Source of the DNA: Chaetoceros tenuissimus
Taxonomy: Eukaryota; Bacillariophyta; Thalassiosirophyceae; Chaetocerotales; Chaetocerotaceae
Length of the DNA: 64,000 bases
Direction: 5' to 3'
Assembly: GCA_021927905.1 (NCBI GenBank)
Contig: BLLK01000029.1
Span: 620,001 to 684,000, forward strand
How positions within the stretch are numbered: the stretch's first letter is position 1; each line of letters opens with the position of its first letter. Shown piece after piece: positions 11,482 to 23,595 of the stretch. Below the pieces are notes generated by a model. The model did no database searches, was not told the origin of the DNA, and worked only from the letters and a program-made list of their open reading frames with translations. A program made the translations under genes and the position numbers.

Positions 11482-11749
11482 ATTTTTTATCATCTGTAAA
11501 CATCTAGAATGAAGCTGATATTGAAAGGCAAAGTACTGAACAATACCAAACACCATAGACTATAAAATCACCTCGTACGAGGATTAGACTATTCTTGAAG
11601 AATATGTAATCTCTGAATCATTTTGTGATCACATTGTCTAATGGTAAAATTATTACATACTTAGTTTTACTGTACGTACAAGGCTCGTCTACTTGTTTGC
11701 CCCAACATGAAGTGGTTGTACTTTGATGCTATTGTATGCGTAGTGCAGC
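11482..11749. other. Short gap between the plastid-protein gene and the transposon
   Basis: 268 bp with the 3'-UTR of the plastid-protein gene; nothing else seen. It ends with the left target-site copy AGTGCAGC at 11742-11749. Confidence 0.5.
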
Positions 11750-12313
11750 TAGTGTTACGGCCACATATCCGTGGATAAAATAGCACATTTTTGGCCTCAT
11801 TTTGGATACCAAAAATATCCAATGGATACCATATTAAAATATACTTTTTAATAGTTTATTTTCAATTCTTTTAAGCAGTGTAATCATCTACAAACCCATT
11901 GTTGCATCTTAGAAGAGCTCTAAGCTCCAACATTTCTCCAACAACGGCATCTCCCAGCACAATACGACGGATATAGGTCAGCTGAGAAAAAGGCTTCTTG
12001 CTTGGGTTGCTTTCAGATGACATGTTGGATATCAATCAGAACGAAGTTGTTTTTATGGTATCGCAATTGCAGCATCTTTACTCTCGTGAATAAAAGAAAG
12101 CAAGGCAAGTCTTGTAGAACAGTAGAAGCATGGCGGAATCAATCTTGTGGTTGAACAGACCTTCGTATGTCAGTTGTGATGCGGATATTCAGCGATTTTG
12201 GCTGGCACGACAGACGTCGGGTAGGGTAGGGGACGTCGGGTAGGTCGTTCAGGTAGGGTGGATACAATTTGGATAATTCTACACCTCAGGATGGATATGT
12301 GGCCGAAACACTA
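11750..12313. mobile_element. Non-autonomous hAT-type DNA transposon (MITE), 564 bp
   Basis: The ends are 21-bp terminal inverted repeats: TAGTGTTACGGCCACATATCC at 11750-11770, and the complement of 12293-12313, which differs at one base (T for A at position 7). The element is flanked by a perfect 8-bp direct repeat AGTGCAGC (11742-11749 and 12314-12321). An 8-bp duplication with ends of the YARNG type (TAGTG) is the hAT hallmark. Inside are sub-terminal GGATAC / TGGATA words near both ends, which in hAT elements often bind transposase, and a G-rich block. No transposase frame is present, so it would need an enzyme from elsewhere. Near-identical ends and a perfect duplication suggest a fairly recent insertion. 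It sits between two genes and interrupts neither. Confidence 0.85.
12219..12240 (+). other. Potential G-quadruplex motif inside the hAT element
   Basis: Four G-runs, GGG-TA-GGG-TA-GGGG-ACGTC-GGG, with short loops at 12219-12240. This meets the usual G4 pattern. It lies in an otherwise AT-rich window and belongs to the transposon. Confidence 0.55.
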
Positions 12314-12543
12314 AGTGCAGCATCTTTCATACATCACACATTGGACATCAAACAGAAAAGATTTTTCGCATCAATTAAACATATACTCGTGATTGATTGG
12401 TTTTCAAGCACATCATTTGATTGATACACTTGCAGCTAAACATATAGGAATTAGGAGCGAAGAGCGAAGCAAGATCGTTAAAAAGAAAAGAATATTGTTA
12501 GAAGTATTGTTCATACCCACCTACATAATATCTTTGTCTGAAA
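12314..12543. other. Gap between transposon and Raptor gene
   Basis: 230 bp starting with the right target-site copy (12314-12321). It presumably contains the Raptor promoter; no clear motif seen. The hAT insertion therefore ends about 230 bp upstream of the Raptor ATG. Confidence 0.5.
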
Positions 12544-15500
12544 ATGGAAAGAGATAGGGAATCGGAGTACTTCTCTAATCAGAAAGTTTCTTCTTATTTC
12601 AAAAAAATTGGTGAAGAAGATGAGAGTAATAGTCAACAAACGAAGGTAGATGTGGGGACGTCTCATGCAGAGACTGAGCTAGATACTGTCCCTACCAGTA
12701 ATGAAAGTAGAGTCTTGAGCAAAGTTACTTCTATGCTTTCGGTATCAAATTTAGTTGGAATGAATCAATCTGCTTCTTCTGCGAACTTGATAAACAACAC
12801 AAACCCACCAAGTACACCAGTTTCATCAGGAGTTAGTAATAGAGATAGAAATACAAGTACTACGAAAAAATCAGGCAATATTACATTTGATCAATTTTCA
12901 CAAAATCAAATCCTCTCACCCAAGGCTACTACTAAAAAATCTAAGCGGCCGAGTACAATGTATTTTACAAATGATCAGACTATTTTAACTCCATCTAAGC
13001 ACATGCAGGCAAATCAAAACATTGATGACACTGTATTGAATGATCTCAATCTTGATATGCTTGACTTACAATCCAAAGAGAATGAATCAACTATTATAAC
13101 TGAGCAAAACGAAGAGGTGATTCCTTCATGGAGATTGAAAGAAAGAATGAAAACTGTAGGCGTTGGGTTGATCCTTGCACTAAATATTGGAACAGATCCC
13201 CCAGATGTTGTGAAACCTAATCCATGTGCTAAACTACAATGTTGGATGGATCCCACATCAACATCACGATCGAAAGCTTTACTGAAAATTGGCGAATTGC
13301 TAGAAGCCCAATATCAGAAGTGGCAAGGTCAACAACGGACGAAACTAAAAACCAAGAAAGCTCTTGATCCAACAGTTGATGATGTCAGAAATGTTTGTAA
13401 TAGTTTGCGTAGGATGGCAAAGAGCGAAAGGTATGTATGCACATTTTTTGCTGCGACCAATTTTATTGTTTCAATGAACAAGGCCTAATACTATGTTCTA
13501 CACGGACAGAGTCTTACTTCACTACAATGGTTCGGGTGTACCACGACCTACTTTGGCTGGCGAGATTTGGCTTTTTGATGTGAATCATACCCAATACATA
13601 CCTTTTCCTGTCGCCGATTTAAAACGTCTCATTGGAACACCCAGCTTGATTGTTCTCGATTGTAATGGCGCTGCTACTCTCCTTCCACAACTAGTTTCCC
13701 AAGATGGTATTCCTCCTTCGGACACAGATTATGCTGAGACTGTTAAGAATATTATTGTGTTATGTCCAACAGCTGAAACAGAAAACTTGCCAATGAACCC
13801 TGATCTCCCAGCCGACCTCTTTACTTGTTGTCTCACAACCCCAATAGAAATCGCACTTCGATGGTTTATTCGACAAAATCCACTCAGTTGCAATGGGCTC
13901 GGCCCAGAATGTGTCGAGCAGATCCCAGGGAAACTAAATGATAGAAAAACTCCACTTGGCGAACTAAATTGGATTTTCACAGCGATTACGGATACCATTG
14001 CATGGAATGTTCTCCCAACTAGTCTTTTCCAAAGCTTATTTCGACAAGATTTAATGGTGGCTAGTATGTTTAGAAACTTTTTACTTGCTGATAGAATCTT
14101 GAGGGAATTAAATTGTACTCCTTCAAGTTATCCATCTTTGCCAAATACATGCAATCATCCATTGTGGCAAGCTTGGGATTTAGCAATTGAAACCTGCTTG
14201 TCGCAATTAATACGAGAGGGTTTACTCGGCAATAATATCCACTCTCCACGAAAGTCAGGAAGTAAAGACGAAGATAACGACGAAGACAGCGAGGAGGAAA
14301 ACAGAGATGTAGGGAATTCCCAAACCCAACCTAGATTGCTGTCAAAAGGAAGGGATAATAGGAGAATGAATAAGGACAAAGTACCAAACATTCAAAATGT
14401 CTCAAGCCCTTTTTTCGCCGAACAGCTTACTTCGTTCGAAAAATGGCTTGAATATGCGTTTTATAGAATGAAGCGCGGTGGAAAGATTCTTCCACCCCCT
14501 TTTAAGCAGCATGAGAACTACTCTGGTATGCAACGAATGGCATCCTTTATGTATCCTGGGATATCACAAACAATTGAGTCCCCAGAACAGTTGCCTGTAG
14601 TGCTCCAGGTCTTATTATCTCCTGTGTATCGTGTGCGAGCTCTAGTTTTGCTTCGAAAATTTTTGAATTTAGGACCATCAGCTGTTAACCTTGCATTGAG
14701 TGTTGGCATATGCCCTTATGTCCTAAGATTATTGCAATCTCCAATCAATGAGTACAAGCACTTACTGGTAGGAATATGGTCTAAAATCCTAATCTTTGAC
14801 AATGGATGTAAGCACGATCTGGTGAGTTCTCAAAAATATGAGTTGAATGTTTGTCCATATTTTTCTTTAACTTATATTGCATTTGCTAGGTAAAAGATGG
14901 TGCACTGCCTCATTTCATCCGACATTTAAATTGGGATGCACAAGATGGAATGGCCGGATCAACCTCTAACCTAAATCCCGATGCAACAAAAGAAGATGAC
15001 CCATCCCATCAAAGAACAATGGCAGCAGTAATTTTATCCACGATTTGCTCAAACAATGACAGCAAGGACGTTCACCATAAGTATGCAACTGGGCAAACGG
15101 AGTGTCTTAAGAACAACCTTCATGGTGTATGTTACAATATATTGAAAAATTCGAATGGTAATGACGATGGAGTCTGTCCTGCTGAACTACGTATGTGGCT
15201 TTGCATATGTTTAGGGCTTTTGTGTAAAAACCATCTTGCAGCACAGAATGAAGCTTTCAAGATTGGTCTTCATTTGGAATTTTTCAATAGAATGAATGAT
15301 GATCAAGAATCATCAGATGTGAGAGCATCGGCTTGCTTTGCTCTCGGGTGCTTAATTACCATTTCAAAGTCAAATCTAAATCCACCAGATACTGGACTCG
15401 GTATGTATCTCTCTCAACAAAACCAACCCAGTTTGAATTTGTTCCCTGGAAACAGTCATCAAGCTTCCAGTCATTCTACTCTACCTTGGCAGCAGCACCA

Positions 15501-17730
15501 ACAACCAGCACAAATTTTCTCGCCAATTACTGGTAATCGTGGTCATATGCCAATGATGAGTCCATTGTCTTCTGGTCAACAGAATCCCTTGAGCCCACAA
15601 ATTACCTCTGGTAATATGTCTACTCAACCCTTTGACCTAGACTTAATGATAATGGAGAAAATAGTCAATGCTACACAAGATGCCAGTCCAATAGTCAGAT
15701 TTGAGGCTTGTGTTGTACTTGGTCGATTAGTTCGAAAGTTTCTATCAGAATTCGTTTCAATTGCCAAGAAGATTAAAACCGGGAATTCCAAGGAAGCAGA
15801 ATTAGAACCAAATGATGAAGCCTTTTTACAAGCTTGGAAAGTCATCCGAGCAATTCATGAAAACGACCCCCATCCCAGAGTTGAAGCAGCAAGCTCATCT
15901 ATTCTGAGGTTTGTGAACGAACGGATTCTAGAAGAAGAGCAAGAAGCAACTAACAAAAAAATGGAATCTCGTACTCAGAGTGATATTAATCTTGCTGCTC
16001 ATGAAAGCCCTAGTGCAAGTCCTAAACACTTGAGGACTATGTCAGCTTTCAACTTAGTGGGAGTCTCAAATCAAGACCAAAAACAAAATGCAAACTTGGA
16101 AAGTATTTCAGAAGTTCCAAGTTCACCAACTCTTTCTCGAAGCATTAGTACCACATCTGCATTCGGCACCACAGGTACATTTTTATTCGCTCGAGAAGCG
16201 TCAATGCCCACTTTTCAAGATAGCCAAACATCAGAGCCTACTCTTCAGGTAAATATGAGATTTCACAATGATAATGATCTACCAGTTTCGAAATTTTACG
16301 AATGGAAAAAAGAATTATTTGAAGCAGAAGAAAGTTTACTAGCCAGTGATCGCTCCGACGACCCTCTTAGCGAAGAGAACGCAATTGCACTTTTCAATGA
16401 ACAACGGAATTCTAGAATTGACCAATATTCACAAAAAATATCAAAGAAGTATGAGAGTCTTCGACCAATTCAAAAGAGAAGAAAAGGAGGTATGCTCGAA
16501 GATTATGATGAACCAAATGAAGAAGAAGCTGCTTTAGAAGCAGAAATTGCATCGAAAAAGAAAGAGCTGAATCTACGAGAGAGTGCTGTTCTGTCATATG
16601 ACGGCACCAAAATGACTCGTTTGCTGCGATTCCATGCATATGATACTCTTTTAGCTGCAAGCGATGGTGCTGAAAATATTTCAATTTGGGACACTAAGAA
16701 TCCAAATAAAAAATTGCGTAGTATTTCAAATGGTACAAAGGACCATATCAAAACGACAGCTATGTCATGGATGAATGAACGTAACCATTCTCTTCTCTTA
16801 GTAGGATGTGATGATGGGTCAATTCGCATTCACGATAATGTATGTCGTGAAGATGAACCTAGTGTCCTTGCTACATCGTTCTTCGGCCTTCCTGAAATGA
16901 AAAAAGCCAAGAATACATCAAAAGGAAGTGGGCTTGTGACAGAGTGGCAACAATCAGAGGGACGTCTTATTGTAGGTGGCACTTCACCAAAGTTTCGTTG
17001 CTGGGATCTTATGGCTGAAAAATGCAGTGCAATTTTCAACAGTCAAGTCGAAAACACTTGCTGTACCTCATTCGTCACAGCTTGGGATTATGTACATAAT
17101 AAGGCAGATCACATGACTGGTAGCGGTTTCTCTGGAATTGGTCCAGATATTCTTTGTGCAGGATATGGAGACGGAAGAATAAAAATTTTTGACTTGCGAG
17201 TACATGGTAGCAACGGGGACTCTGTAAGTGCATTGAATACAACCAGACGAGGGAGAAATAGGCTTCACAAGGAGCCAAGTCACAAAGCATGGATTGTCAA
17301 CGTAGCATATACACATAGTCCGACTAAATATGAGGTAAGTACTCCTAGTTTCTTTTTGACTGCATTGATTAAGAACGATTCTAATCTTTGGCCATCTATG
17401 TAGATTGTATCTGGTGACGTCGATGGTTCTGTAAAGTTTTGGGACATTAGATATTCACGACCTCTTCGAAGTATCGAAATCCAAAGAAGTGCAATGACAG
17501 CCTTGGAAGTGCATCCAAAGTTACCCCTTCTAGCTAGCGGATCAGATGCTAATTTTGTGCAAGTTTGTTCCCAAGACGGTGACACTCTACAAGCATTTCG
17601 ACATCACGACAAATTACAGGGGAGAAGAATGGAACGCATTGGAAAAGTTAGTGCGCTTGCATTTCATCCAAATTCAACAATGCTTGCTGCTGGCTTTACA
17701 AATGATATCATCAGTATATATTCAGTTTAA
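12544..17730 (+). CDS. RPTOR: Raptor, regulatory-associated protein of TOR, four exons (1,656 aa)
   Basis: Exons 12544-13430, 13510-14821, 14890-17334 and 17404-17730; all junctions hold frame (KSE-R-VLLHYNG, KHDL-VKDGAL, TKYE-IVSGDV). Raptor is the scaffold of TORC1 that recruits substrates to the TOR kinase. About 195 residues of Ser/Asn-rich leader come first. The conserved N-terminal caspase-like domain follows: SWRLKERMKTVGVGLILALNIG, QCWMDP, then RVLLHYNGSGVPRPTLAGEIWLFD and LIVLDCNGAATLL. Next come HEAT repeats (CPYVLRLLQSP, RASACFALGCL, ASPIVRFEACVVLGRLV), a long acidic and Ser-rich linker, and seven or so WD40 blades at the C-terminus (SIWDTKNPNKKL, IVSGDVDGSVKFWDIR, LLASGSDANFVQVC). 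The usual HYNGHG is HYNGSG here. At 1,656 residues it is longer than human Raptor (about 1,335), mainly through linkers. The hAT element ends about 230 bp upstream. Confidence 0.95.
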
Positions 17731-17883
17731 TAAATATATTCATGTTTGCATTGATCAATTTTATTGGTACATTTATTTCCAATTTCATCTCATTTCATTT
17801 GTCATCTCCGTATGTCCTCCTTTCTCTTTAAAAGGCAATGTAGCTAGCTATTTGGAAACCACAATGAGAGGAGGGAGTAGTAG

Positions 17884-20800
17884 ATGTTGATGGAGACGAC
17901 AAAAAATGCAAAAGCAGCAACATTGAACATCAACCCACAACCTCACTGTTTGTATTTCTTCTCATTTCTATGTAGTAGTTTCAAGATGCAAGATATATAC
18001 GAAAATTCATATACAACACACACGATAGTTGTCAAGGGAGGATTGAATGAAAGACTAGGCCTTACTTTTGCTCCTGATTTTTCCATCAAAGAAGTTACAA
18101 AAGAATCTCAATGTTTTGGTAAAATCTTCCCGAATGACAGGATTGTTGCTGTCGAACATGATGTCATTGAAGGTATAATAGATAAAGATCAATTAGTGGG
18201 GACAATAAAGAAATACCTAAAAAGTGGTCATGATTTCAAGATTCTAGTCAAAAGGCAAACGATGGGACAATCAGGAGATCCGGCTCACCCAGCAATTCAG
18301 AATCAAGAAGCTTGCATTTATTCAGGCCAACAAGTTTCCATGAACCAAAACACGAATGTAAATGCCTTGAACGCGAGCAATGCATACTTTGTACAAGGAA
18401 ACGATGGCACCCATCAGCCACAACCAGAAAGGCAACAAATGAATGCTCAGGGCATGGAAGTACAACGTGCCATGCAACAATATCAACATCAAATGCTAAT
18501 GCAGCAACATCATCAACAGCACCTATATCAACAGCATCAATATCAACAGAACCTGTATCAACAGCAAACATATCAACAGCATCAGATGCTACAACAAGGA
18601 AATGTAACTCAACATCACGAAGTTGGTAGTATTGTGCAACCAGTGAGAAATGATGTGTACCAAATGGCAAAAGGAATTACTGAGCAAGAATTGAGCACCG
18701 GTGAAACTTCAACTATTAGGAAGATGACTACGAATGAGGAACAAACATCAACAGGGAACAAAGAGGACCTTTCACCAGCACCCGACTCTTCTCCTAAAGA
18801 AAATCAATCAAAAATCAATCCCTCGGACAGTACTCGTATTGACAATAGAGCAATGATCAAATCATCAAAAATCACACCAAAGCTTTCCCAATCCACTGCA
18901 GCAAAAGATGTAAGGGAAGGAATAATTGATGTGTCATCAGTTCCTCCTTCTCAATCTTCTCGAAATTCTAAACAGTTAAAAGGAGTCACACAGACCTCAG
19001 ACTCAATATCAAAACAAATGAATGTAAGGAGTGCTGAATCGAAAACCATGCAGAAAAGTTCACAAAGCGAGAAGAAAACTGAAGTTTCGCCTACTCAAAC
19101 ATCTCCAACGGAAGAAGGAGCAATCACAACGACAGCAAATTCTGAGTCTGAAAACATGGTTAAAACGGAGGAGTTCAAAAAGATCACCTTGAATGTGGAG
19201 AAAGGTAGTCTAGGAGTTCGAGTGGATTTTGCAGATATTATTGTTATAACCAAGGTTAGACCTGAGTCACAGCTAGTAAATATTGCCAAAGCTGGAGATG
19301 TCATTTTATCCTTCAAAATCAATGGGCATGAACACAATAAATGGACAAGTAAAGAAATGTTCTTAGCTTTCATGCTCGAAAAAACAGATGAAAAGAAGAC
19401 TATTGTTTTGGGGAGACGAACGAAAGAAAAAGGAACCATCTCTCGCAACTCTAAGGCACTGCCTCAGGAGACAAATACATGTCAGGATACCGATACGACC
19501 ATGAGGACAACCACCGATGGCAAAGAATCTAGTTCTAGTATCTCTAAGGCACCGCCGGAGGAGACAAACACATTGGGGACAACCATCGATGGCAAAGAAT
19601 CTAGCTCTAGTATCTCTAAGGCACTGCCTCAGGAGACAAATACATGTCAGGATACCGATACGACCATGAGGACAACCGTCGATGGCAAAGAATCTAGTTC
19701 TAGTATCTCTAAGGCACCGCCGGAGGAGACAAATACATGTCAGGATACCGATACGACCATGAGGACAACCATCGATGTGAAAGAATCTAGTTCTAGTATC
19801 TCTAAGGAATCTCCTCAGGAGACAAACACATTGGGGACAACCATCGATGGCAAAGAATCTAGTTCTAGTATCTCTAAGGCACTGCCTCAGGAGACAAATA
19901 CATGTCAGGATACCGATACGACCATGAGGACAACCGTCGATGACAAAGAATCTAGTTCTAGTATCTCTAAGGCACCGCCGGAGGAGACAAACACATTGGG
20001 GACAACCATCGATGGCAAAGAATCTAGCTCTAGTATCTCTAAGGCACTGCCTCAGGAGACAAATACATGTCAGGATACCGATACGACCATGAGGACAACC
20101 ATCGATGGCAAAGAATCTAGTTCTAGTATCTCTAAGGAATCTCCTCAGGAGACAAACACATTGGGGACAACCATCGATGACAAAGAATCTAGCTCTAGTA
20201 TCTCTAAGGCACTGCCTCAGGAGACAAATACATGTCAGGATACCGATACGACCATGAGGACAACCGTCGATGACAAAGAATCTAGTTCTAGTATCTCTAA
20301 GGCACCGCCGGAGGAGACAAACACATTGGGGACAACCATCGATGGCAAAGAATCTAGTTCTAGTATCTCTAAGGTACCGCCCCAGGAGACAAACACATGC
20401 CAGGATATCGATACGACCATGAGGACAACCATCGATGGCAAAGAATCTAGTTCTAGTATCTCTAAGGTACCGCCCCAGGAGACAAACACATGCCAGGATA
20501 ATGATAAAGGTACATCCAAACAGTGTGTATTGGACAATGACATTGTTGCAAATGTAAACCATCAAAAGAAAGCTGCTTCCAATCCTAATTCAGAAAAAAG
20601 GGAAACTCACCACAAAGATACTGGACTAGAAGACCACCTACCCAATAGCAAAGGTCAAAATTTGGACAATTTAGAATCCAATTATGACAAATCCCTTTAC
20701 TGTGATATATGTGAAAAGAAGGATGGATACCACAATATGGTTATTCAAAAATGCTGCCAATGTGGTGTTTGTGTTCACGAAGAATGCTATATGATGGCGA

Positions 20801-22239
20801 CGGAAGGGGTTCCAAGTGGGAAGAAGTTCGAAGATTGGAAGTGCCATGCTTGCAAATCCGTAGGAAAATCAGTGAATGCCAAATTTGGAAACGCTGTGAA
20901 AAGGGTGAAGATTCAATCCCGTCCGATGAAATGCGCACTCTGTAACATTTCCAAATCACTCCATGCCATGCATCCTCTTTACAACACTCATGGTAAGGAA
21001 GGCCTTCCTCTTGGGGCTTCCACAAAATTTGCAGACGAAGGCATAGTTTGGGTTCACACAACATGTGCTAGTGCTTTAGGTCTACATGCACAGTGCACTG
21101 GAATTGTATTTGGGTGCTACGAGGATGGTCGGTATGAAGGTGACGAAGAAGATGAAGATGAAGAAGATGAGGTGGAAATTAGTCTTGAGTTGGATCTCCA
21201 TCATTACCAGAACGGAAAGCGTAATATTTCACCGATAATTCACCATTTTGTTATCGATCGGATAGATGAAAGATCGAAGGGAATATTGAAAGATTTACAA
21301 TCTCAATTGATATGCACAGTTTGCAAAAAGCAATCTTTCAATTCGAATAAAATTCCAATACAAGTGAGTTTAGAATACTCTGATTACTTCTCATTTTTCA
21401 GACTGCTTCTCACCTCATTGTTATTTTCGAATTAGTGTCATGCAAAAGACTGTCATTCTGCATTCCATGTCGGCTGTGCAAGATGGGGCTCGACCCAAGC
21501 AGTCTACAATTTCTTTCCTGGTCTCAATCATGTTGATGAAGTTTCGGCATGTTTTTGCCCCAAACATAAATCTTTGGCTCGCTTGAAACATGATAAAAGT
21601 GAAGATACATATGAATTTCAGACAAAAAGTGAAGCTGAAAGGAAGGGTGCACATGCTTTATGTGTTGGAGAAGATGGTTATATTTTTGATGTTGATGCAT
21701 CGTCAGACGAGGGGGATTCTGAAATGGAAGATGTTTTGGATGAAGAACTTGAAATGTCAGGAAAACGAAACAAGAAAAGGAAGAAATTGATGGATGACAA
21801 AAGTAAACAAGTCAAGAGGAGGAAGGAGAAGAACAAAATTGATCCACCACAGAAAGGTGATGGTAGTGTTACTACAAAATATTTTGAAAAGAAGGGGGAA
21901 ATTGCAGAGAATAGTAAAAACATGATTGATGATCTTGCTTCTCTTTTAAAATCAAGTAGTAGCAATCCCAAAAAAGCCCTAAAAAGGATTCGCTCGCACT
22001 ACAAAGAGAAGCTTTCTCCTGGGATTTACAAGAAGTGTAAAGAGAAAACTGAAGAACGCATGCTTCAGATGGTGACAGATGCTTGTGCAAGGCAACAGAC
22101 TCATACAAGGCAAGCTATACCTAAGAAAGGAAAGGTTCCAGAACGCAAAAAGGCCTCAGGGCCAGAGAATCCATGGAAGGACCTTTTCTACCCCCATTTC
22201 CAATTTGGTAACGTTTTGCCTTCAGGATGGACAAGATAA
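17884..22239 (+). CDS. PDZ-like / Ser-rich-repeat / extended-PHD chromatin-reader-like protein, two exons (1,427 aa)
   Basis: Exons 17884-21363 and 21436-22239. The first PDZ-like domain is at about residues 45-122 (GLNERLGLTFAPDF...ILVKRQ). A Gln/His-rich stretch (repeated YQQHQ) at 190-245 and a Ser/Thr-rich region follow. A second PDZ-like domain is at about 430-515 (ITLNVEKGSLGVRVDF...IVLGRR), then a tandem array at about 523-873. A PHD finger (YCDICEKKDGYHN, CCQCGVCVHEECY, WKCHAC) and an extended PHD (CALCNISKSLHAMHP, WVHTTCA, ICTVCKKQ, CHAKDCHSAFHVGCAR, FCPKH) complete the ordered part. PHD/ePHD modules read histone tails and occur in trithorax-like and Jade/BRPF proteins; joining them to PDZ-like domains is unusual. 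A basic C-terminal region ends in WTR. An in-frame ATG at 17986 could be the true start. Confidence 0.85.
19450..20500 (+). repeat. Coding minisatellite of 93-bp and 72-bp units inside the PHD gene
   Basis: In-frame tandem array of two related units. The long one (93 bp, 31 aa) reads SK(A/V)(L/P)P(Q/E)ETNTCQDTDTTMRTT then IDGKESSSSI. The short one (72 bp, 24 aa) lacks the CQDTDTTMR block and reads ETNTLGTTIDGKESSSSI. From 19450 the order is long-short-long-long-short-long-short-long-short-long-short-long, then a partial long unit from 20461. That is seven long and five short units in 1,011 bp. Lengths are all multiples of three, so copy changes keep the frame. Units are nearly identical, which indicates recent expansion or homogenisation. 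Confidence 0.9.
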
Positions 22240-22368
22240 ATACATGAAAATTCGAGAGGAAAAATGTGAAGCATATAAAATATATTGTAGTTTTGAATGA
22301 TATTCTATTCTAATTTTAACATCTTTTTCAATCGTGTAGATGTGTAGATATTTACAATCTTGGTCCTT

Positions 22369-23386
22369 TCATGCAAAGTCCTTTCTCTTTCTGATCATTT
22401 CCAAGGCTTTTTCTACTGTATTCCCGACATGCTTCCAAGATAGAGTCTTCTCATCCCACTCTTCTTGCAAAAAGTTCAAGATAATCGCACGTTTTTCTCC
22501 CGTGTATGGTGGAAGAAAATTTGGGGGAAAATAATGCGTAATATTATTCCTGTCAGTAAAAAGATACAAACCACTATTGTATCCGTTTGGATTTGGATTC
22601 TGAAGTCGATCTCCATTGATATCCCAGCCTCCATCATTCAAAGGTTTTGGACCATCGGCACGCCATTGCTGTACAACCTTATCGCACATATCAAAATAAG
22701 CTTTCTCATGTTCTCTGGATCTGAACTCAGCCTTTCTCAAAATTGTCGAATGGAAAGCACCAGGACAAAATCTGCTTGGAAATTGAAACAGTTTGAATAG
22801 CTGATTATGTATAAAACGCAATTGCCAATTCTTTTCAGAAAAGTAGATGAGAAGATGAGTACATTGCTTCAATTTTACCAAAGAAAATAGATCATGATAG
22901 TAAAAACGAACTTACTACTGGTAATTCAGAATCAAGATCATCAAAGTCAGGGGTAGCCGGATCCATATCAAACCTAATTTCAAGTTCCGGTGGATGATCA
23001 GCATTTGCAACAACTGCAGTTGGGACAACTTCAATTTGGGGGATGAGAATTTTACCAGTTTCAATAGCTGTAACAACATCTTCAACCTTAAGTCCACCCC
23101 ACTCTGGTCTATATGTACCGATTCTCATGATTTCCACATGTGAGGAATCTTTTGCTGCTAACTTATATGATCTAGGTGGTCCTGGCTCTCCACCACCGCC
23201 AAGCCATCCGTCATCATTGGTGGAAAATAGGAATTTGTATTCTCTATCTTGGACTAGGTTGTAATCAAAGCTCGTCTGATGCGTAATCGAATTAGGATTG
23301 CCTTGTTCGGACTTTTGAGTTAGAGATAAACCAAGGAAGGCTAGCCCATCCACTAATGATTTTGAGGGGTCCAGAACTGGTGGCAT
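22369..23386 (-). CDS. Uncharacterised conserved-looking protein, two exons (about 310 aa)
   Basis: Exon 1 is 23386-22916 (157 codons, donor GTAAGT). Exon 2 most likely starts at 22830 after CTGAAAAG and ends at 22369, giving 310 residues. A later acceptor (CATAATCAG) would drop about 11 residues; both keep the frame. No domain is recognised. The N-terminal half looks like a beta-rich fold (EYKFLFSTNDDGWLGGGGEPGPPRSYKL, VEIMRIGTYRPEWGGLKVEDV). The C-terminal half holds WQLRFIHNQLFKLF, SRFCPGAFHSTILRKAEFRS, and YLFTDRNNITHYFPPNF. The phrase PGAFH...ILRKAEFRS has the look of a conserved motif with a possible active-site His, but I cannot name a family. It is convergent with the PHD gene, with only 129 bp between their stops. 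Confidence 0.7.
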
Positions 23387-23595
23387 CTTGATAGAGTATT
23401 ATATTTATATTAGAATATGAAAGGAAGATGTTTGTTGTTGAGATACTTTAGAATAGATTGACTATGTAAGGTGTAAGGTAGGTGAAGATAGATTTGAGTT
23501 CGCTCGCTGAAAGAAGGGAAGTCGAGCCAGAGTCGAGTCATTTAGACAAGACTGACTCAGTCATTTTGATGAAACATTTTCCATTTCACTTATTT

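Noticed and set aside
19450-20500. Regular repeats that could suggest a CRISPR-like array
   Set aside because: Units are contiguous, in frame, without unique spacers, and inside a eukaryotic coding exon.
19363-20565. 400-codon open frame on the minus strand with repeated CVCLL-RRFLRDTRTRFF units
   Set aside because: It is the mirror of the coding minisatellite; the forward frame has PDZ and PHD domains on both sides and a spliced continuation.
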